From the NCBI RefSeq assembly GCF_014652315.1, contig NZ_BMYO01000006.1, positions 186,001 through 250,000 on the forward strand: a stretch of 64,000 nucleotides of DNA, read 5' to 3'. Below, one piece after another: positions 1 through 8,381 of the stretch. Each line of letters begins with the position of its first letter. Position 1 is the stretch's first letter. Under the pieces are notes generated by a model. That model saw only the letters and a program-made list of their open reading frames with translations, was not told the DNA's origin and did no database searches. Origin of the DNA: Jeongeupia chitinilytica. Its GTDB lineage: Bacteria > Pseudomonadota > Gammaproteobacteria > Burkholderiales > Chitinibacteraceae. Both the position numbers and the translations under genes were made by a program.

Positions 1-1166
1 TAACCGCGGCTGATTTCCTCGTACATGAAGAAGGTCAGCAGGATGTAGGGAATGAAGCGGATCAGGAAGCCTTCGCTGAAGGTCGAGATCGGCGACAGCC
101 CGGTGGTCAGCACGACGATCGGTGCGAGGTAGAAGAAGCCTTTCTGCCAGCCGTCGAAGTAGGTGCTCATCGAGGCGAGGTAGTTGATCCGCTGTGCCAA
201 AGTCAGGCCACGGGCGAACACCACACCTTCACGCCGCCAGATCTGCATCGCGCCCTGACCCCAGCGGATGCGCTGCTTGATGAAGGGGACAACCGACGCC
301 GGGGCAATGCCGAAGGCCAGCGAATGGGGGTGATAGACCGATTCGAAACCGGCCTTGTGCAGTTTCAGCGAGGTGTGCAGGTCCTCGGTGACCGTGCCGG
401 TGGCAAAGCCGCCGATGGTGTCGAGCGATGCGCGCCGCAGGATCGCGCAGCTGCCGCAAAAGAAGGCTGCGTTCCAGTAATCCTTGCCGCGCTGGATCAC
501 GCGGAAGAACAGCGACTGTTCGGTCCACACCGTGGCCTGCTTGTTCTTGCGGTGCTGGTAGGAGTCGAGGTTGAAGAAGTCCTGCGGTGTCTGGACGAAC
601 GAGACTTTCGGGTCGTTGAAGTAGCCGAGCGTTTCCACCAGAAAACGCCGCGCCGGCGCGTGGTCGGCATCGAAAACGGCCACGAAATCGGCCTGGCTCA
701 GCGCCAGACCCGCGTTGAGGTTGCCGGCCTTGGCATGCTCGTTGTTGTCGCGCGCGTGGTAGTTGCAGCCGAGTTCGGCGGCCAGCCTGGCCATTTCCGG
801 CCGGTTGCCGTCGTCGAGCAGCCAGACCTTGTGCGGGTATTCCATCTCGATCGCGGCCAGCAGCGTACGCCGGACCAGATCGACCGGCTCGTTCAGCGAC
901 GGCACGAACACGTCGACGCTCAGTCCCGGCGGTGCCGCCGGCATGTCGCGTTCCGCCAGTCGCCAGGTCATGAACAGGTGCAGCAGCGCGGTGAAGAACC
1001 CGTACAGCTCGGCAACGTAGAGCAGCACCGAGAAAATGGGCGCCTGGGGGTTGAAGACGGTAGGTCGCCAGCTGAAGTAAATTACGGCGACGATCAGATA
1101 GACGATGACGACGAGTATTTGCGACGGGCGCAGTTGCTCGTACCGGATGCCGGTGGCTTTGCTCAT
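1..1166 (-). CDS. cellulose-synthase-like family 2 glycosyltransferase, 3' end outside window
   Basis: The reading frame starts at the ATG ending at 1166 and runs off the left edge, so 388 codons are visible. Two hydrophobic segments lie near residues 16-32 and 44-66. A processive GT2 core follows: DDG (118-120), HAKAGNLN (144-151), DAD (166-168), FFCGS (236-240), TED (260-262) and QRIRW (298-302). These are the UDP-sugar binding, catalytic-base and acceptor motifs of BcsA-type beta-glycan synthases. At least two more membrane segments follow. The role would be membrane-embedded synthesis and export of a polysaccharide. The acceptor and the sugar cannot be read from the motifs, and no bcsB or PilZ domain is visible, so cellulose itself is only one option. 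Confidence 0.85.
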   Translation of the reverse strand, partial: MSKATGIRYEQLRPSQILVVIVYLIVAVIYFSWRPTVFNPQAPIFSVLLYVAELYGFFTALLHLFMTWRLAERDMPAAPPGLSVDVFVPSLNEPVDLVRRTLLAAIEMEYPHKVWLLDDGNRPEMARLAAELGCNYHARDNNEHAKAGNLNAGLALSQADFVAVFDADHAPARRFLVETLGYFNDPKVSFVQTPQDFFNLDSYQHRKNKQATVWTEQSLFFRVIQRGKDYWNAAFFCGSCAILRRASLDTIGGFATGTVTEDLHTSLKLHKAGFESVYHPHSLAFGIAPASVVPFIKQRIRWGQGAMQIWRREGVVFARGLTLAQRINYLASMSTYFDGWQKGFFYLAPIVVLTTGLSPISTFSEGFLIRFIPYILLTFFMYEEISRG

Positions 1167-1413
1167 GATACGGCTCTCCTGCTCGGACCCGTGCCGCTGC
1201 GCCTGCTGTCCGATGACCGCGGCGGGTCGTTATTTCGGGCGCTGCTGCCAAGGCAGTGCCGGGGCGGACTCTTCTTGCTTGTAAGATTACGCTAGCATCC
1301 GTGCAGCCGCTTTGTGCAGCAAACGACAGTCGGCAAGCGTCCGATGCCATTCGGCGATCGTTTTCGGGCGAACGGCAGGCCGTTCCGCAGGTGCGCGCGG
1401 ACCGTTCCGGTTC

Positions 1414-1419
1414 TACACT
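1414..1419 (+). promoter_or_regulatory. candidate -10 box (TACACT) for the dienelactone-hydrolase-family gene
   Basis: TACACT lies 16 nt before the ATG at 1436 and 31 nt before the GTG at 1451. No convincing -35 is seen. If transcription starts near 1426, the GTG start with its GGAG box would suit the short leader better. Confidence 0.3.
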
Positions 1420-1435
1420 CGTGAACCGTTCATCC

Positions 1436-2188
1436 ATGGAGCCCGCCCCCGTGATCACCCAGAGCCACTTCGTCGACCTGCCGACCGCAACCGGCAGCAT
1501 GCGTACCTATGTCCACCGTCCGTCCGGTGACGGCCAGTATCCGGCGGTGCTGTTTTACTCGGAGATTTTCCAGCAGACCGGGCCGATCGAACGTGCGGCG
1601 CGGCTGCTCGCCGGGCACGGCTATGCGGTGCTGGTGCCCGAGGTGTTCCACGAACTGAATCCGGCCGGCACGGTGCTGGCATACGATGACGCCGGCCGCG
1701 ACAAGGGCAACGCCGACAAGGCGGCCAAGCCGGCGGAAAGCTATGACAGCGACAACCGGGCGATGATCGACTGGCTGGCGGCACAGCCGTGGTACGACGG
1801 CCATGTGGGTGCGATGGGCTTCTGCATCGGCGGCCATCTGGCCTTTCGCGCCGCGCTGCAGCCCGAGATCGCCGCGACCGCGTGTTTCTACGCGACCGAC
1901 CTGCATTCGAACACGATCCCGAACGGTCCGGGCCAGCACAGCATGGACCGGCTGGCCGAGATCAGGGGCGAGCTCCTGATGATCTGGGGCAAGCAGGATC
2001 CGCACATCCCGGCGGCCGGGCGTGCGCAGGTCTATCAGAAGCTGGCCGATGCCGGCCTCGACTTCACCTGGCACGAGTTCAACGGTCAGCATGCCTTCAT
2101 GCGCGACGAAGGCGAACGCTACGATGCGCAGCTGGCGCTGACCGGTTACCGGCTGGCGCTGGACCTGTTCGGCCGCGTGTTGCGCTGA
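1436..2188 (+). CDS. dienelactone hydrolase family protein
   Basis: This is an alpha/beta-hydrolase of about 250 residues with the Cys-Asp-His triad of the dienelactone hydrolase family. The nucleophile elbow is GFCIGGH (Cys near residue 130), the acid is in GKQDPH and the histidine in NGQHAF. Family members hydrolyse lactone or ester bonds in aromatic catabolism, but many homologues act on unknown substrates, and no catechol-pathway genes are nearby. The frame extends upstream to 1256, but that part is low quality. ATG 1436 has no clear ribosome-binding site. GTG 1451 has GGAG about 9 nt ahead and is a good alternative start (245 residues). It is cytoplasmic, with no signal peptide. Confidence 0.85.
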   Translation: MEPAPVITQSHFVDLPTATGSMRTYVHRPSGDGQYPAVLFYSEIFQQTGPIERAARLLAGHGYAVLVPEVFHELNPAGTVLAYDDAGRDKGNADKAAKPAESYDSDNRAMIDWLAAQPWYDGHVGAMGFCIGGHLAFRAALQPEIAATACFYATDLHSNTIPNGPGQHSMDRLAEIRGELLMIWGKQDPHIPAAGRAQVYQKLADAGLDFTWHEFNGQHAFMRDEGERYDAQLALTGYRLALDLFGRVLR

Positions 2189-2205
2189 GGGCGGCGGCGA
2201 CGCGG

Positions 2206-2994
2206 CTAGTTGATCGACAACGCCGCGTCGACGACGAAATCCTGGCCGGTGCAGCCGCGGCTGGCGCGCGAGGCGAGGAACAGCGCCATGTGCGCGCAGT
2301 CGCTGGCGTCCAGACGGAACTTCAGCGCCTGCTGGTCGAGAAAGCGCTGTTCCATTTCCGGCGTGCCGGCTTCCTGCCACATCCGCACCTGCTTGTCGGT
2401 GCGGATCGCGCCGGGGACGATGCTGTTGACGCGGATGCCGGCCGGGCCGAGATCCTTGGCCAGCGTGCGGGTCAGGCCGTGGATCGCCGCCTTGGCGGTG
2501 GTGTAGGCCAGCATGGTCGGGTTGCCGCGCATCCAGGCAATCGAACCCATGTTGATGATCGCACCGCTGCCGCGGGCGCGCATGCCGGCGGCAACGGCCT
2601 GGATTGCGAAGACGTGGTGGCGCAGATTGGTCGCCAGCGCGTCGTCCCAGTAGTCGACGGTCAGGCCGTCCAGCGTGTGGCGGTCGTCGCGGGCGGCGTT
2701 GTTGACCAGCACGTCGATGCCGTGCCAGATCGATTCGACTTCGTGGATCGCCGCCTGCAGTGCGGCAATGTCGCGCACGTCGCAATGCAGGTAGTGCATC
2801 GGTGCATCCGGGTGACGGGCCAGCAGCATTTGCGCGGCCACGTCGTCGACATCCAGAAACGCGACCTTGGCACCCTGGGCCAGAAAGGCCTCGACCAAGG
2901 CTTCGCCGATGCCGGACGCACCGCCGCTGACCAGCACGCGCTGGCCGGCAAGGTCGTCGTAGTGGACTTCGGTAAAACTGAGTGGTGCGGACAT
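2206..2994 (-). CDS. SDR family NAD(P)-dependent oxidoreductase
   Basis: A classical short-chain dehydrogenase/reductase of 262 residues. The cofactor loop is GGASGIG (24-30), followed by NNAA (98-101), the catalytic Ser151 and the YxxxK pair Tyr164/Lys168. Near the C terminus are CTGQDF and VVDAALSIN, where the SDR consensus has TGQ and a final vDGG. It should interconvert a sugar or polyol hydroxyl and a ketone; sequence alone does not identify the substrate. The start was placed at the Met ending at 2994, with GGGGAT upstream, rather than ten codons earlier. It converges with the preceding hydrolase gene, 17 nt apart. Confidence 0.88.
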   Translation of the reverse strand: MSAPLSFTEVHYDDLAGQRVLVSGGASGIGEALVEAFLAQGAKVAFLDVDDVAAQMLLARHPDAPMHYLHCDVRDIAALQAAIHEVESIWHGIDVLVNNAARDDRHTLDGLTVDYWDDALATNLRHHVFAIQAVAAGMRARGSGAIINMGSIAWMRGNPTMLAYTTAKAAIHGLTRTLAKDLGPAGIRVNSIVPGAIRTDKQVRMWQEAGTPEMEQRFLDQQALKFRLDASDCAHMALFLASRASRGCTGQDFVVDAALSIN

Positions 2995-3165
2995 CGTGAT
3001 CCCCAAGGCGACACTGCCGCCCATTTAGCCTTCGAACCGGCCGGGCGACCATGTAGAAATGTCAATTTTCGGCGAGGTTTTGCAACCGTCCATCGCGTGA
3101 AGTCATTACAGAGGTGGCGGGCACGAATGGACTAAACTCGCAGGGCTATGCCCATGGAGTTGAAG

Positions 3166-4188
3166 ATGTCCGAATCCGCCCGCGCCGACTGGCTGCGCCG
3201 CCTGCCCAAGACCGAATTGCACCTGCACATCGAGGGTACGCTCGAACCCGAGCTGATGTTCGCGCTGGCGCTGCGCAACGGTGTGACCCTGCCTTACCCG
3301 GACGTCGACGCGCTGCGCGCCGCCTACGATTTCCACAACCTGCAGTCCTTCCTCGACCTGTACTACGCCGGTGCCGGCGTGCTGCTGACCGAGGCCGATT
3401 TCTACGACCTGACCTGGGCCTACCTCGAGCGTGCGCACGCCGATCGTGTCGTCCATGTCGAGATCTTCTTCGATCCGCAAACGCACACCGAGCGTGGCGT
3501 GCCGTTCGAAACCGCGCTAGCCGGCATCCGCCGCGCGCTGGTCGACGGCGAGGCGAAGCTCGGCATCGGCTTCAGGCTGATCCTGTGCTTCCTGCGCCAC
3601 CTGTCCGAAGACGCCGGCTTTGCCGCGCTCGAGCAGGCGCTGCCTTTCCTGTCGCAGATCGATGGTGTCGGCCTCGATTCGAGCGAGCACGGCCACCCGC
3701 CGGAGAAGTTCGCGCGGTTGTTTGCCCGCTGCAAGGCGCTCGGCCTCGCGCGTGTCGCCCACGCCGGCGAGGAAGGCCCGGCCGACTACGTCTGGCAGGC
3801 GATCCGGCTGCTCGACGTCGCGCGCATCGATCACGGCGTGCGTGCGCTCGAAGACGACGCACTGGTCGCCTATCTGGCCGAACACCGCATCCCGCTGACC
3901 GTGTGCCCGCTGTCGAACATCAAGCTGCGCGTGTTCGACACGCTGGCCGACCACCCGCTGCGTACGCTGCTCGAACGCGGGCTGGTCGCGACGGTGAACT
4001 CGGACGATCCGGCCTATTTCGGCGGCTATGTCGGCGAGAACTGGCAGGCCTGTGCCGATGCGCTGGACCTGACGCGTGCCGAGCTGGTGCAGCTGGCCAG
4101 AAACGGCATCGAGGCTAGCTGGATGGACGATGCCGCCAAGACGCGCTGGTACGCCGAAATCGATACACTGGCCGCCGAACCGGCCTGA
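3166..4188 (+). CDS. adenosine deaminase superfamily enzyme, adenine-deaminase type
   Basis: An amidohydrolase of 340 residues with the metal ligands HLH (19-21), the catalytic HAGEE motif and SDDPAYFGGY. Two features, GLDSSE followed by a GHPP stretch and SDDPAYFGGY, are those I associate with the Aah1-like adenine deaminases rather than true adenosine deaminases, so adenine to hypoxanthine is the likelier reaction (family knowledge plus inference). ATG 3166 was chosen because GGAG lies 7 nt upstream; ATG 3148 would add six residues. A possible -10, TAAACT, lies at 3133-3138. It probably acts in purine salvage in the cytoplasm. Confidence 0.88.
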   Translation: MSESARADWLRRLPKTELHLHIEGTLEPELMFALALRNGVTLPYPDVDALRAAYDFHNLQSFLDLYYAGAGVLLTEADFYDLTWAYLERAHADRVVHVEIFFDPQTHTERGVPFETALAGIRRALVDGEAKLGIGFRLILCFLRHLSEDAGFAALEQALPFLSQIDGVGLDSSEHGHPPEKFARLFARCKALGLARVAHAGEEGPADYVWQAIRLLDVARIDHGVRALEDDALVAYLAEHRIPLTVCPLSNIKLRVFDTLADHPLRTLLERGLVATVNSDDPAYFGGYVGENWQACADALDLTRAELVQLARNGIEASWMDDAAKTRWYAEIDTLAAEPA

Positions 4189-4217
4189 TTCCCCTCAACC
4201 CACCCGTGGACACTGCC

Positions 4218-5606
4218 ATGGCCGACATCAGCCGCAAATACCGTCAGAGCATCGGCAAGGCCATCCGCGATCAGGTGCCGCGCTCGTCGCACACGAACTG
4301 GGTACGGCGCGAACGCGATCCGGTCGCGCTGATCGAGGCATCGAGCGAAGGCCGGGTGCCGGCGCTGATCCCGCTGCGCTACGGCCGGATGCAGGCGTCG
4401 CCGTTCGCCTTCTTCCGCGGCACCTCGCTGCTGCAGGCCTTCGATCTGCAGGGCAGCCCGGATACCGGGCTGGCGACGCAGATCTGCGGCGACTGCCACC
4501 TGATGAACTTCGGCGTCTACGCCACCCCCGAGCGCAACCTCGTTTTCGACATCAACGATTTCGACGAAACGCATCCGGGCCCGTGGGAGTGGGACATCAA
4601 GCGGCTGGCGGTCAGTGCGGTGCTGGCGGCGCGCGAACGCGGGCTGAGTGACAAACGGGCGCACGAACTGGTGCGCATGCTGGTGCAGACTTACCGGATC
4701 CGCATGGCGAGCTATGCACGGATGAGCGAGCTCGAACTGTGGTGCGAAAAGATCGGCTTCGATGCGCTCAAGCGCTCGGCCGACGATCCGGAAATCGCCG
4801 CCTGGCTCGACCAGAACGCCGCCAAGGCGCGCAAGCGCACCCACGACCGGCTGCTGCCGAAGATCACCACCGAGGTCGACGGCACCTTGAAGCTGGTCGA
4901 CAACCCGCCGGTGATCTTCCACCTGAACAACGAGCATTCGCTGCTGCCCGACGACGACGCCATGCGCCAGGCGGCCGACATGCTCGACATCATGCAGCCG
5001 AGCTACGCCCAGTACCTGAACACCCTGCAGGACGACCGGCGCCTGCTGCTGTCGCGCTACCGGATGGTCGACATCGCCTTCAAGGTCGTCGGCGTCGGCA
5101 GTGTCGGCACCCGCTGTCTGGTGATCCTGCTGATGGACGAACACGACCAGCCGCTGTTCCTGCAGCTGAAGGAAGCGCGCGAATCGGTGCTGGCGAGCGT
5201 GCTGCCGCCGGCGCCGTATCCGCATCAGGGCCAGCGCGTCGTCTCGGGCCAGCGGCTGATGCAGGCGACCAGCGACTTCTTCCTCGGCTGGCTGGTCGGC
5301 CCGACCGGACGGCATTTCTACGTGCGGCAGTTGCGCGACATGAAGCTGTCGGCCCGGCTGGAAACCTACAACGCCGAGATGTTCGAATCGTATCTGGGCA
5401 CCTGCGGCTGGACGCTGGCGCGCGCGCACGCCAAGGCCAGCGGCCTGTCGGCCGAGATCGCCGGCTATCTCGGCAGCAGCGATACCTTCGATCAGGCGAT
5501 CGCCGACTATGCGCTGGCGTACGCCGACCAGACCGAGGCCGACTACGCACTGTTCAAGCAGGCGATCACCGACGGCCGGTTGCCGGTACAACTGCCGGAC
5601 GAGTGA
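4218..5606 (+). CDS. DUF2252 domain-containing protein
   Basis: A soluble protein of about 462 residues covering a full DUF2252 domain. Recognisable blocks are RYGRMQASPFAFFRG, a GDCHLMNFG motif and FDINDFDETHPGPWEWD followed by KRLA. The HxxN and DxND spacing resembles aminoglycoside-phosphotransferase/kinase-like folds, but the activity is not established. ATG 4218 is preferred over an in-frame GTG at 4206; neither has a strong ribosome-binding site. It lies 29 nt after the deaminase gene and may be co-transcribed with it. A strong bidirectional terminator follows. Confidence 0.85.
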   Translation: MADISRKYRQSIGKAIRDQVPRSSHTNWVRRERDPVALIEASSEGRVPALIPLRYGRMQASPFAFFRGTSLLQAFDLQGSPDTGLATQICGDCHLMNFGVYATPERNLVFDINDFDETHPGPWEWDIKRLAVSAVLAARERGLSDKRAHELVRMLVQTYRIRMASYARMSELELWCEKIGFDALKRSADDPEIAAWLDQNAAKARKRTHDRLLPKITTEVDGTLKLVDNPPVIFHLNNEHSLLPDDDAMRQAADMLDIMQPSYAQYLNTLQDDRRLLLSRYRMVDIAFKVVGVGSVGTRCLVILLMDEHDQPLFLQLKEARESVLASVLPPAPYPHQGQRVVSGQRLMQATSDFFLGWLVGPTGRHFYVRQLRDMKLSARLETYNAEMFESYLGTCGWTLARAHAKASGLSAEIAGYLGSSDTFDQAIADYALAYADQTEADYALFKQAITDGRLPVQLPDE

Positions 5607-5611
5607 ACCGC

Positions 5612-5657
5612 ACCGCCAATGCAAAGGGCCGCAATCGCGGCCCTTTGCATTGGCGGT
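5612..5657. terminator. bidirectional terminator, perfect 21-bp stem
   Basis: A perfect 21-bp inverted repeat (5612-5632 and 5637-5657) with a 4-nt loop AATC sits between the convergent DUF2252 and gltI stop codons. The stem contains GCAAAGGGCCGC and its complement. The right arm abuts the gltI stop codon. There is no long T run, but the stem is very stable and its position between convergent genes supports termination in both directions. Confidence 0.75.
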
Positions 5658-6560
5658 TTACTTCGCCGGTTCGCTGGTCGGTTTGGCTATGATCTCCTTC
5701 AGCTCGGCCGTCATCGGGAATTCGAGGTCGATACCCTTGGGCGGAATCGGTTCCTGGAACCAGCGCTGGTAGATCTTGCCGATCTCGCCCGACTTGTACA
5801 CGCCGGCCAGCGTGCCGTTCACCAGATCGCGGAACGGCGCGTCGTCCTTGCGCACCATGCAGCTGTAGATCTCGCGCGATGCCGGCGTGCCGACGACGAT
5901 CCAGTCATGCGGCACCTTGGCCTTGGCGCGCTCGCCGTACAGCAGCGCGTCGTCCATGTAGAACGCCATTGCCCGGCCCGACTGCAGCATCAGGAAGGCC
6001 TCGCCGTGGTCCTTGGCGCTGATCACGTTCATGTTCATCTGTTCGTCGGCGTTGAGCTTCTTCAGGTAGCGCTCGTTGGTGGTGCCGGCGGTGGTGACGA
6101 CGTTCTTGCCCTTCAGGTCCTTGAAGTCGCGGATGCCGCTGTCCTTGTGGGTCAGCAGCTGGCCCTTGACGTAGATGAAGCCGTAGGAGAAATCGACCTG
6201 CTTCTGGCGTTCGGCGGTGACGCCGGTCGAGCCGCATTCGAGGTCGACGGTGCCGTTCTGCACCAGCGGAATCCGCGTCTGCGAGGTGACGAGGTTGTAC
6301 TTCACCTGCAGGTTGGGCAGGCCCAGCGTCTTCTTCAGCTGCTCGACCACCTTGCCGGCCAGCTCGACCGAGTAGCCCATCGGCTGGCCGCTGCCGTCGC
6401 CGAGATAGGAGAACGGGATCGATGCATCGCGATAACCCAGGGTTATCGTTCCCGTTTCCTTGATCTTCTTCAGCGTGCCGCTCAGCTCCTCGGCCGCCGC
6501 ACAGCCGAGGCTGGCAACGAGGGTCGAGACGGTCAGCGTGGTCAGGACAAGCTTGTTCAT
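5658..6560 (-). CDS. gltI: glutamate/aspartate ABC transporter substrate-binding protein
   Basis: A periplasmic amino-acid binding protein of 300 residues, closely resembling E. coli GltI in the blocks TSQTRIPLVQNGT, ECGSTGVTAERQKQ, ISAKDHG and MDDALLYGERAKAK. Residues 1-23 form a signal peptide ending near CAAAEE. Cys20 makes a poor lipobox, so type I cleavage is more likely. The start follows GGGAG. No gltJKL permease or ATPase genes are present, so it is an orphan binding protein. It lies downstream of dadA and ridA, suggesting uptake of acidic amino acids, possibly D-forms (inference). Confidence 0.9.
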   Translation of the reverse strand: MNKLVLTTLTVSTLVASLGCAAAEELSGTLKKIKETGTITLGYRDASIPFSYLGDGSGQPMGYSVELAGKVVEQLKKTLGLPNLQVKYNLVTSQTRIPLVQNGTVDLECGSTGVTAERQKQVDFSYGFIYVKGQLLTHKDSGIRDFKDLKGKNVVTTAGTTNERYLKKLNADEQMNMNVISAKDHGEAFLMLQSGRAMAFYMDDALLYGERAKAKVPHDWIVVGTPASREIYSCMVRKDDAPFRDLVNGTLAGVYKSGEIGKIYQRWFQEPIPPKGIDLEFPMTAELKEIIAKPTSEPAK

Positions 6561-6662
6561 GCGTGGACTCCCGGTGGTGTAGCGGCCAGTGGCCTGATGG
6601 TGTTGTGCGGTGAAACGTGCACCGTTGCGGTCGGGCCGCCTGTGGCGTTTCACGTGGAACGG

Positions 6663-7016
6663 TTACTGCGGTTTGACGGCGGTGACGGTGATTTCGACCA
6701 GCACCGCCGGTCGTGCGAGTTCGGCCTGCACCGTGGTGCGGCACGGCACCTTGCCCGGGCTGAGCCAGGCACTCCAGACGCGGTTCATTGCGGCGAAATC
6801 GCCGGCGATGTCCTTCAGGTAGATCGTCGCGGTGGCGATGTCGTCCTTGTGGGCGCCGGCCTCGGCCAGTAGCGCGTCGATCCTGGCCAGCACTTCCTTG
6901 GTCTGGTCGACGATGTTGCCGCCGCTGCCGGGCACCTGGCCGGACAGGAAAACGAGACGGTCGACGATGATGGCGCCGGACAGGCGATCATTGCTGGCAA
7001 TGCGGGTGAGGGACAT
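6663..7016 (-). CDS. RidA family protein (reactive imine deaminase-like)
   Basis: A 117-residue YjgF/YER057c/UK114 protein. Arg93 in PCRTTVQ matches the arginine needed for hydrolysis of 2-aminoacrylate-type imines in RidA, so deaminase activity is plausible. It is 16 nt downstream of dadA, whose oxidative reaction releases imino acids, which gives a direct reason for the pairing. AAGGAAA precedes the ATG. Whether it is RidA proper or another Rid subgroup needs a phylogeny. Confidence 0.9.
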   Translation of the reverse strand: MSLTRIASNDRLSGAIIVDRLVFLSGQVPGSGGNIVDQTKEVLARIDALLAEAGAHKDDIATATIYLKDIAGDFAAMNRVWSAWLSPGKVPCRTTVQAELARPAVLVEITVTAVKPQ

Positions 7017-7032
7017 GCGGGGTTTCCTTGGT

Positions 7033-8271
7033 TCAGGCCGCGCTCAGGCCGAAGCCGGTCAGGGCGATGGCCGGCGCGCGCCGGTCTATGAGTTCGCTGA
7101 GGATCTGGCCGCTGCCGCAGGCCAGCGTGAAGCCGAGTGCACCGTGACCCACGTTGAGCCAGACGTTGCGGTACGGCGTGGCGCCGATCAGCGGCACGCC
7201 GGTCGGCGTGGCCGGGCGCATGCCGGCCCATTCGATCGCCGCGTCGTGGTCGCCGGCATCGGGAAAGCTCTCGCGGGCCTGCGCCCGCAGCACTGCCAGC
7301 CGTTTCGGGTCCGGTGCGGCGTCGAAGCCGACAATGTCGACCATTGCGGCAATGCGCAGCTGGTGGCCGATGCGGGCGTAGACGATCTTGCGGTCGTAAT
7401 CGGTGATGCTGGTTTCCGGCGGCATGTGACCGGGGCCGACCGGCAGGGTCAGGCTGTAGCCCTTGAGCGGGTACAGCGGCAACCGGATGCCGGGCAGACC
7501 GAGTTCGCCACTACGATGGCCGGCGGCGATGACCACGTGGTCGAACGGGAGGAAATCACCGTCGACGAGCACGCCGTGTGCGCTGCCGCCCTTGTGGACG
7601 ATGGACGACACGCGCCGGTTGGTGAGCAGCGTGCAGCGATGCGACGTCCGCAGTTTCTCGGCCAGCCGCCGGCAGAAGACGTGGCAGTCGGCGACTTCCT
7701 CGTCCGGTGTGTAAATCCCGCCGACGAAGGCGCCGTCGGGCAGGGCCGGCTCGGTCCGCAGGCAGTCGCCGGCGCTCAGCACGTGTTGCGCCGAGGCGTC
7801 GGCCAGATGTCGGGCCGCATGCTCGAAGCTGGCGCGGTCGCGGAAGGTCACCAGCTTGCCGTTGCGGCGCCAGCCGAAATCGCCGAGCTCGTCCTCGGCC
7901 ATCCATTGCGCCAGCGTGGCCTGGCTCTGCAACGCCAGCCGCAGCAGGTGTGCGCCGTTGCGGTGGTTGACCGAGCTGCGGCAGGCCAGCAGGAAGGATG
8001 CAAGCCAGCGCCACTGCGCCGGATCGAACCGCGGCTTCAGCCGCAGCGGTGCATCGTCGCGCCCCAGCCAGCCCAGTGCCTTCAGCGGCACGCCGGCATC
8101 GGCCAGTGGCGCGACGTAGCGGTAGGACAGCTGGCCGCCGTTGGCAAAGCTGGTCTCGGTGCCGACGTGTTCGCGCGCTTCGAGCACCGTGACGCTGTGG
8201 CCGTCGCGGACCAGTGCCCATGCCGTTGCCAGCCCGATGACGCCGCCGCCGATGATGCCGATGTGTGCCAT
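7033..8271 (-). CDS. D-amino acid dehydrogenase (DadA-like FAD oxidoreductase)
   Basis: A 412-residue FAD-dependent oxidoreductase of the DAO/DadA family. The N-terminal Rossmann motif GIIGGGVIGLATAW (residues 4-17) binds FAD. PLKGYSLTLP and EWAGMRPATPTGVPLIG in the C-terminal half are typical of DadA, as is NVGHGALGFTLACGSG near the end. It oxidises D-amino acids to imino acids and passes electrons to the respiratory chain at the inner membrane. It heads a dadA-ridA-gltI gene set and is divergent from a LysR regulator 110 nt away. No alanine racemase gene is adjacent. Confidence 0.88.
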   Translation of the reverse strand: MAHIGIIGGGVIGLATAWALVRDGHSVTVLEAREHVGTETSFANGGQLSYRYVAPLADAGVPLKALGWLGRDDAPLRLKPRFDPAQWRWLASFLLACRSSVNHRNGAHLLRLALQSQATLAQWMAEDELGDFGWRRNGKLVTFRDRASFEHAARHLADASAQHVLSAGDCLRTEPALPDGAFVGGIYTPDEEVADCHVFCRRLAEKLRTSHRCTLLTNRRVSSIVHKGGSAHGVLVDGDFLPFDHVVIAAGHRSGELGLPGIRLPLYPLKGYSLTLPVGPGHMPPETSITDYDRKIVYARIGHQLRIAAMVDIVGFDAAPDPKRLAVLRAQARESFPDAGDHDAAIEWAGMRPATPTGVPLIGATPYRNVWLNVGHGALGFTLACGSGQILSELIDRRAPAIALTGFGLSAA

Positions 8272-8354
8272 GCCTTGCGAATGCCCGTTGAATGTCCGTT
8301 GATGACATTCACGTTAATCCGCAGTGACAGCACCGCGATAATGAATAAACATGG

Positions 8355-8372
8355 CCTTTGTATAAGCAAAGG
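8355..8372. promoter_or_regulatory. dyad CCTTTG-N6-CAAAGG in the dadA/lysR intergenic region
   Basis: A perfect 6-bp inverted repeat with a 6-nt spacer (TATAAG) overlaps the ribosome-binding region of the lysR-type gene. It contains TTTG-N6-CAAA, close to the T-N11-A half-sites of LysR operators. The location between divergent genes suits autorepression and control of dadA. Confidence 0.5.
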
Positions 8373-8381
8373 TTATGGGCA

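Noticed and set aside
1256..1435. In-frame extension upstream of the dienelactone hydrolase
   Set aside because: The 60 residues lack family similarity and cover the probable promoter; starts at 1436 or 1451 fit the domain.
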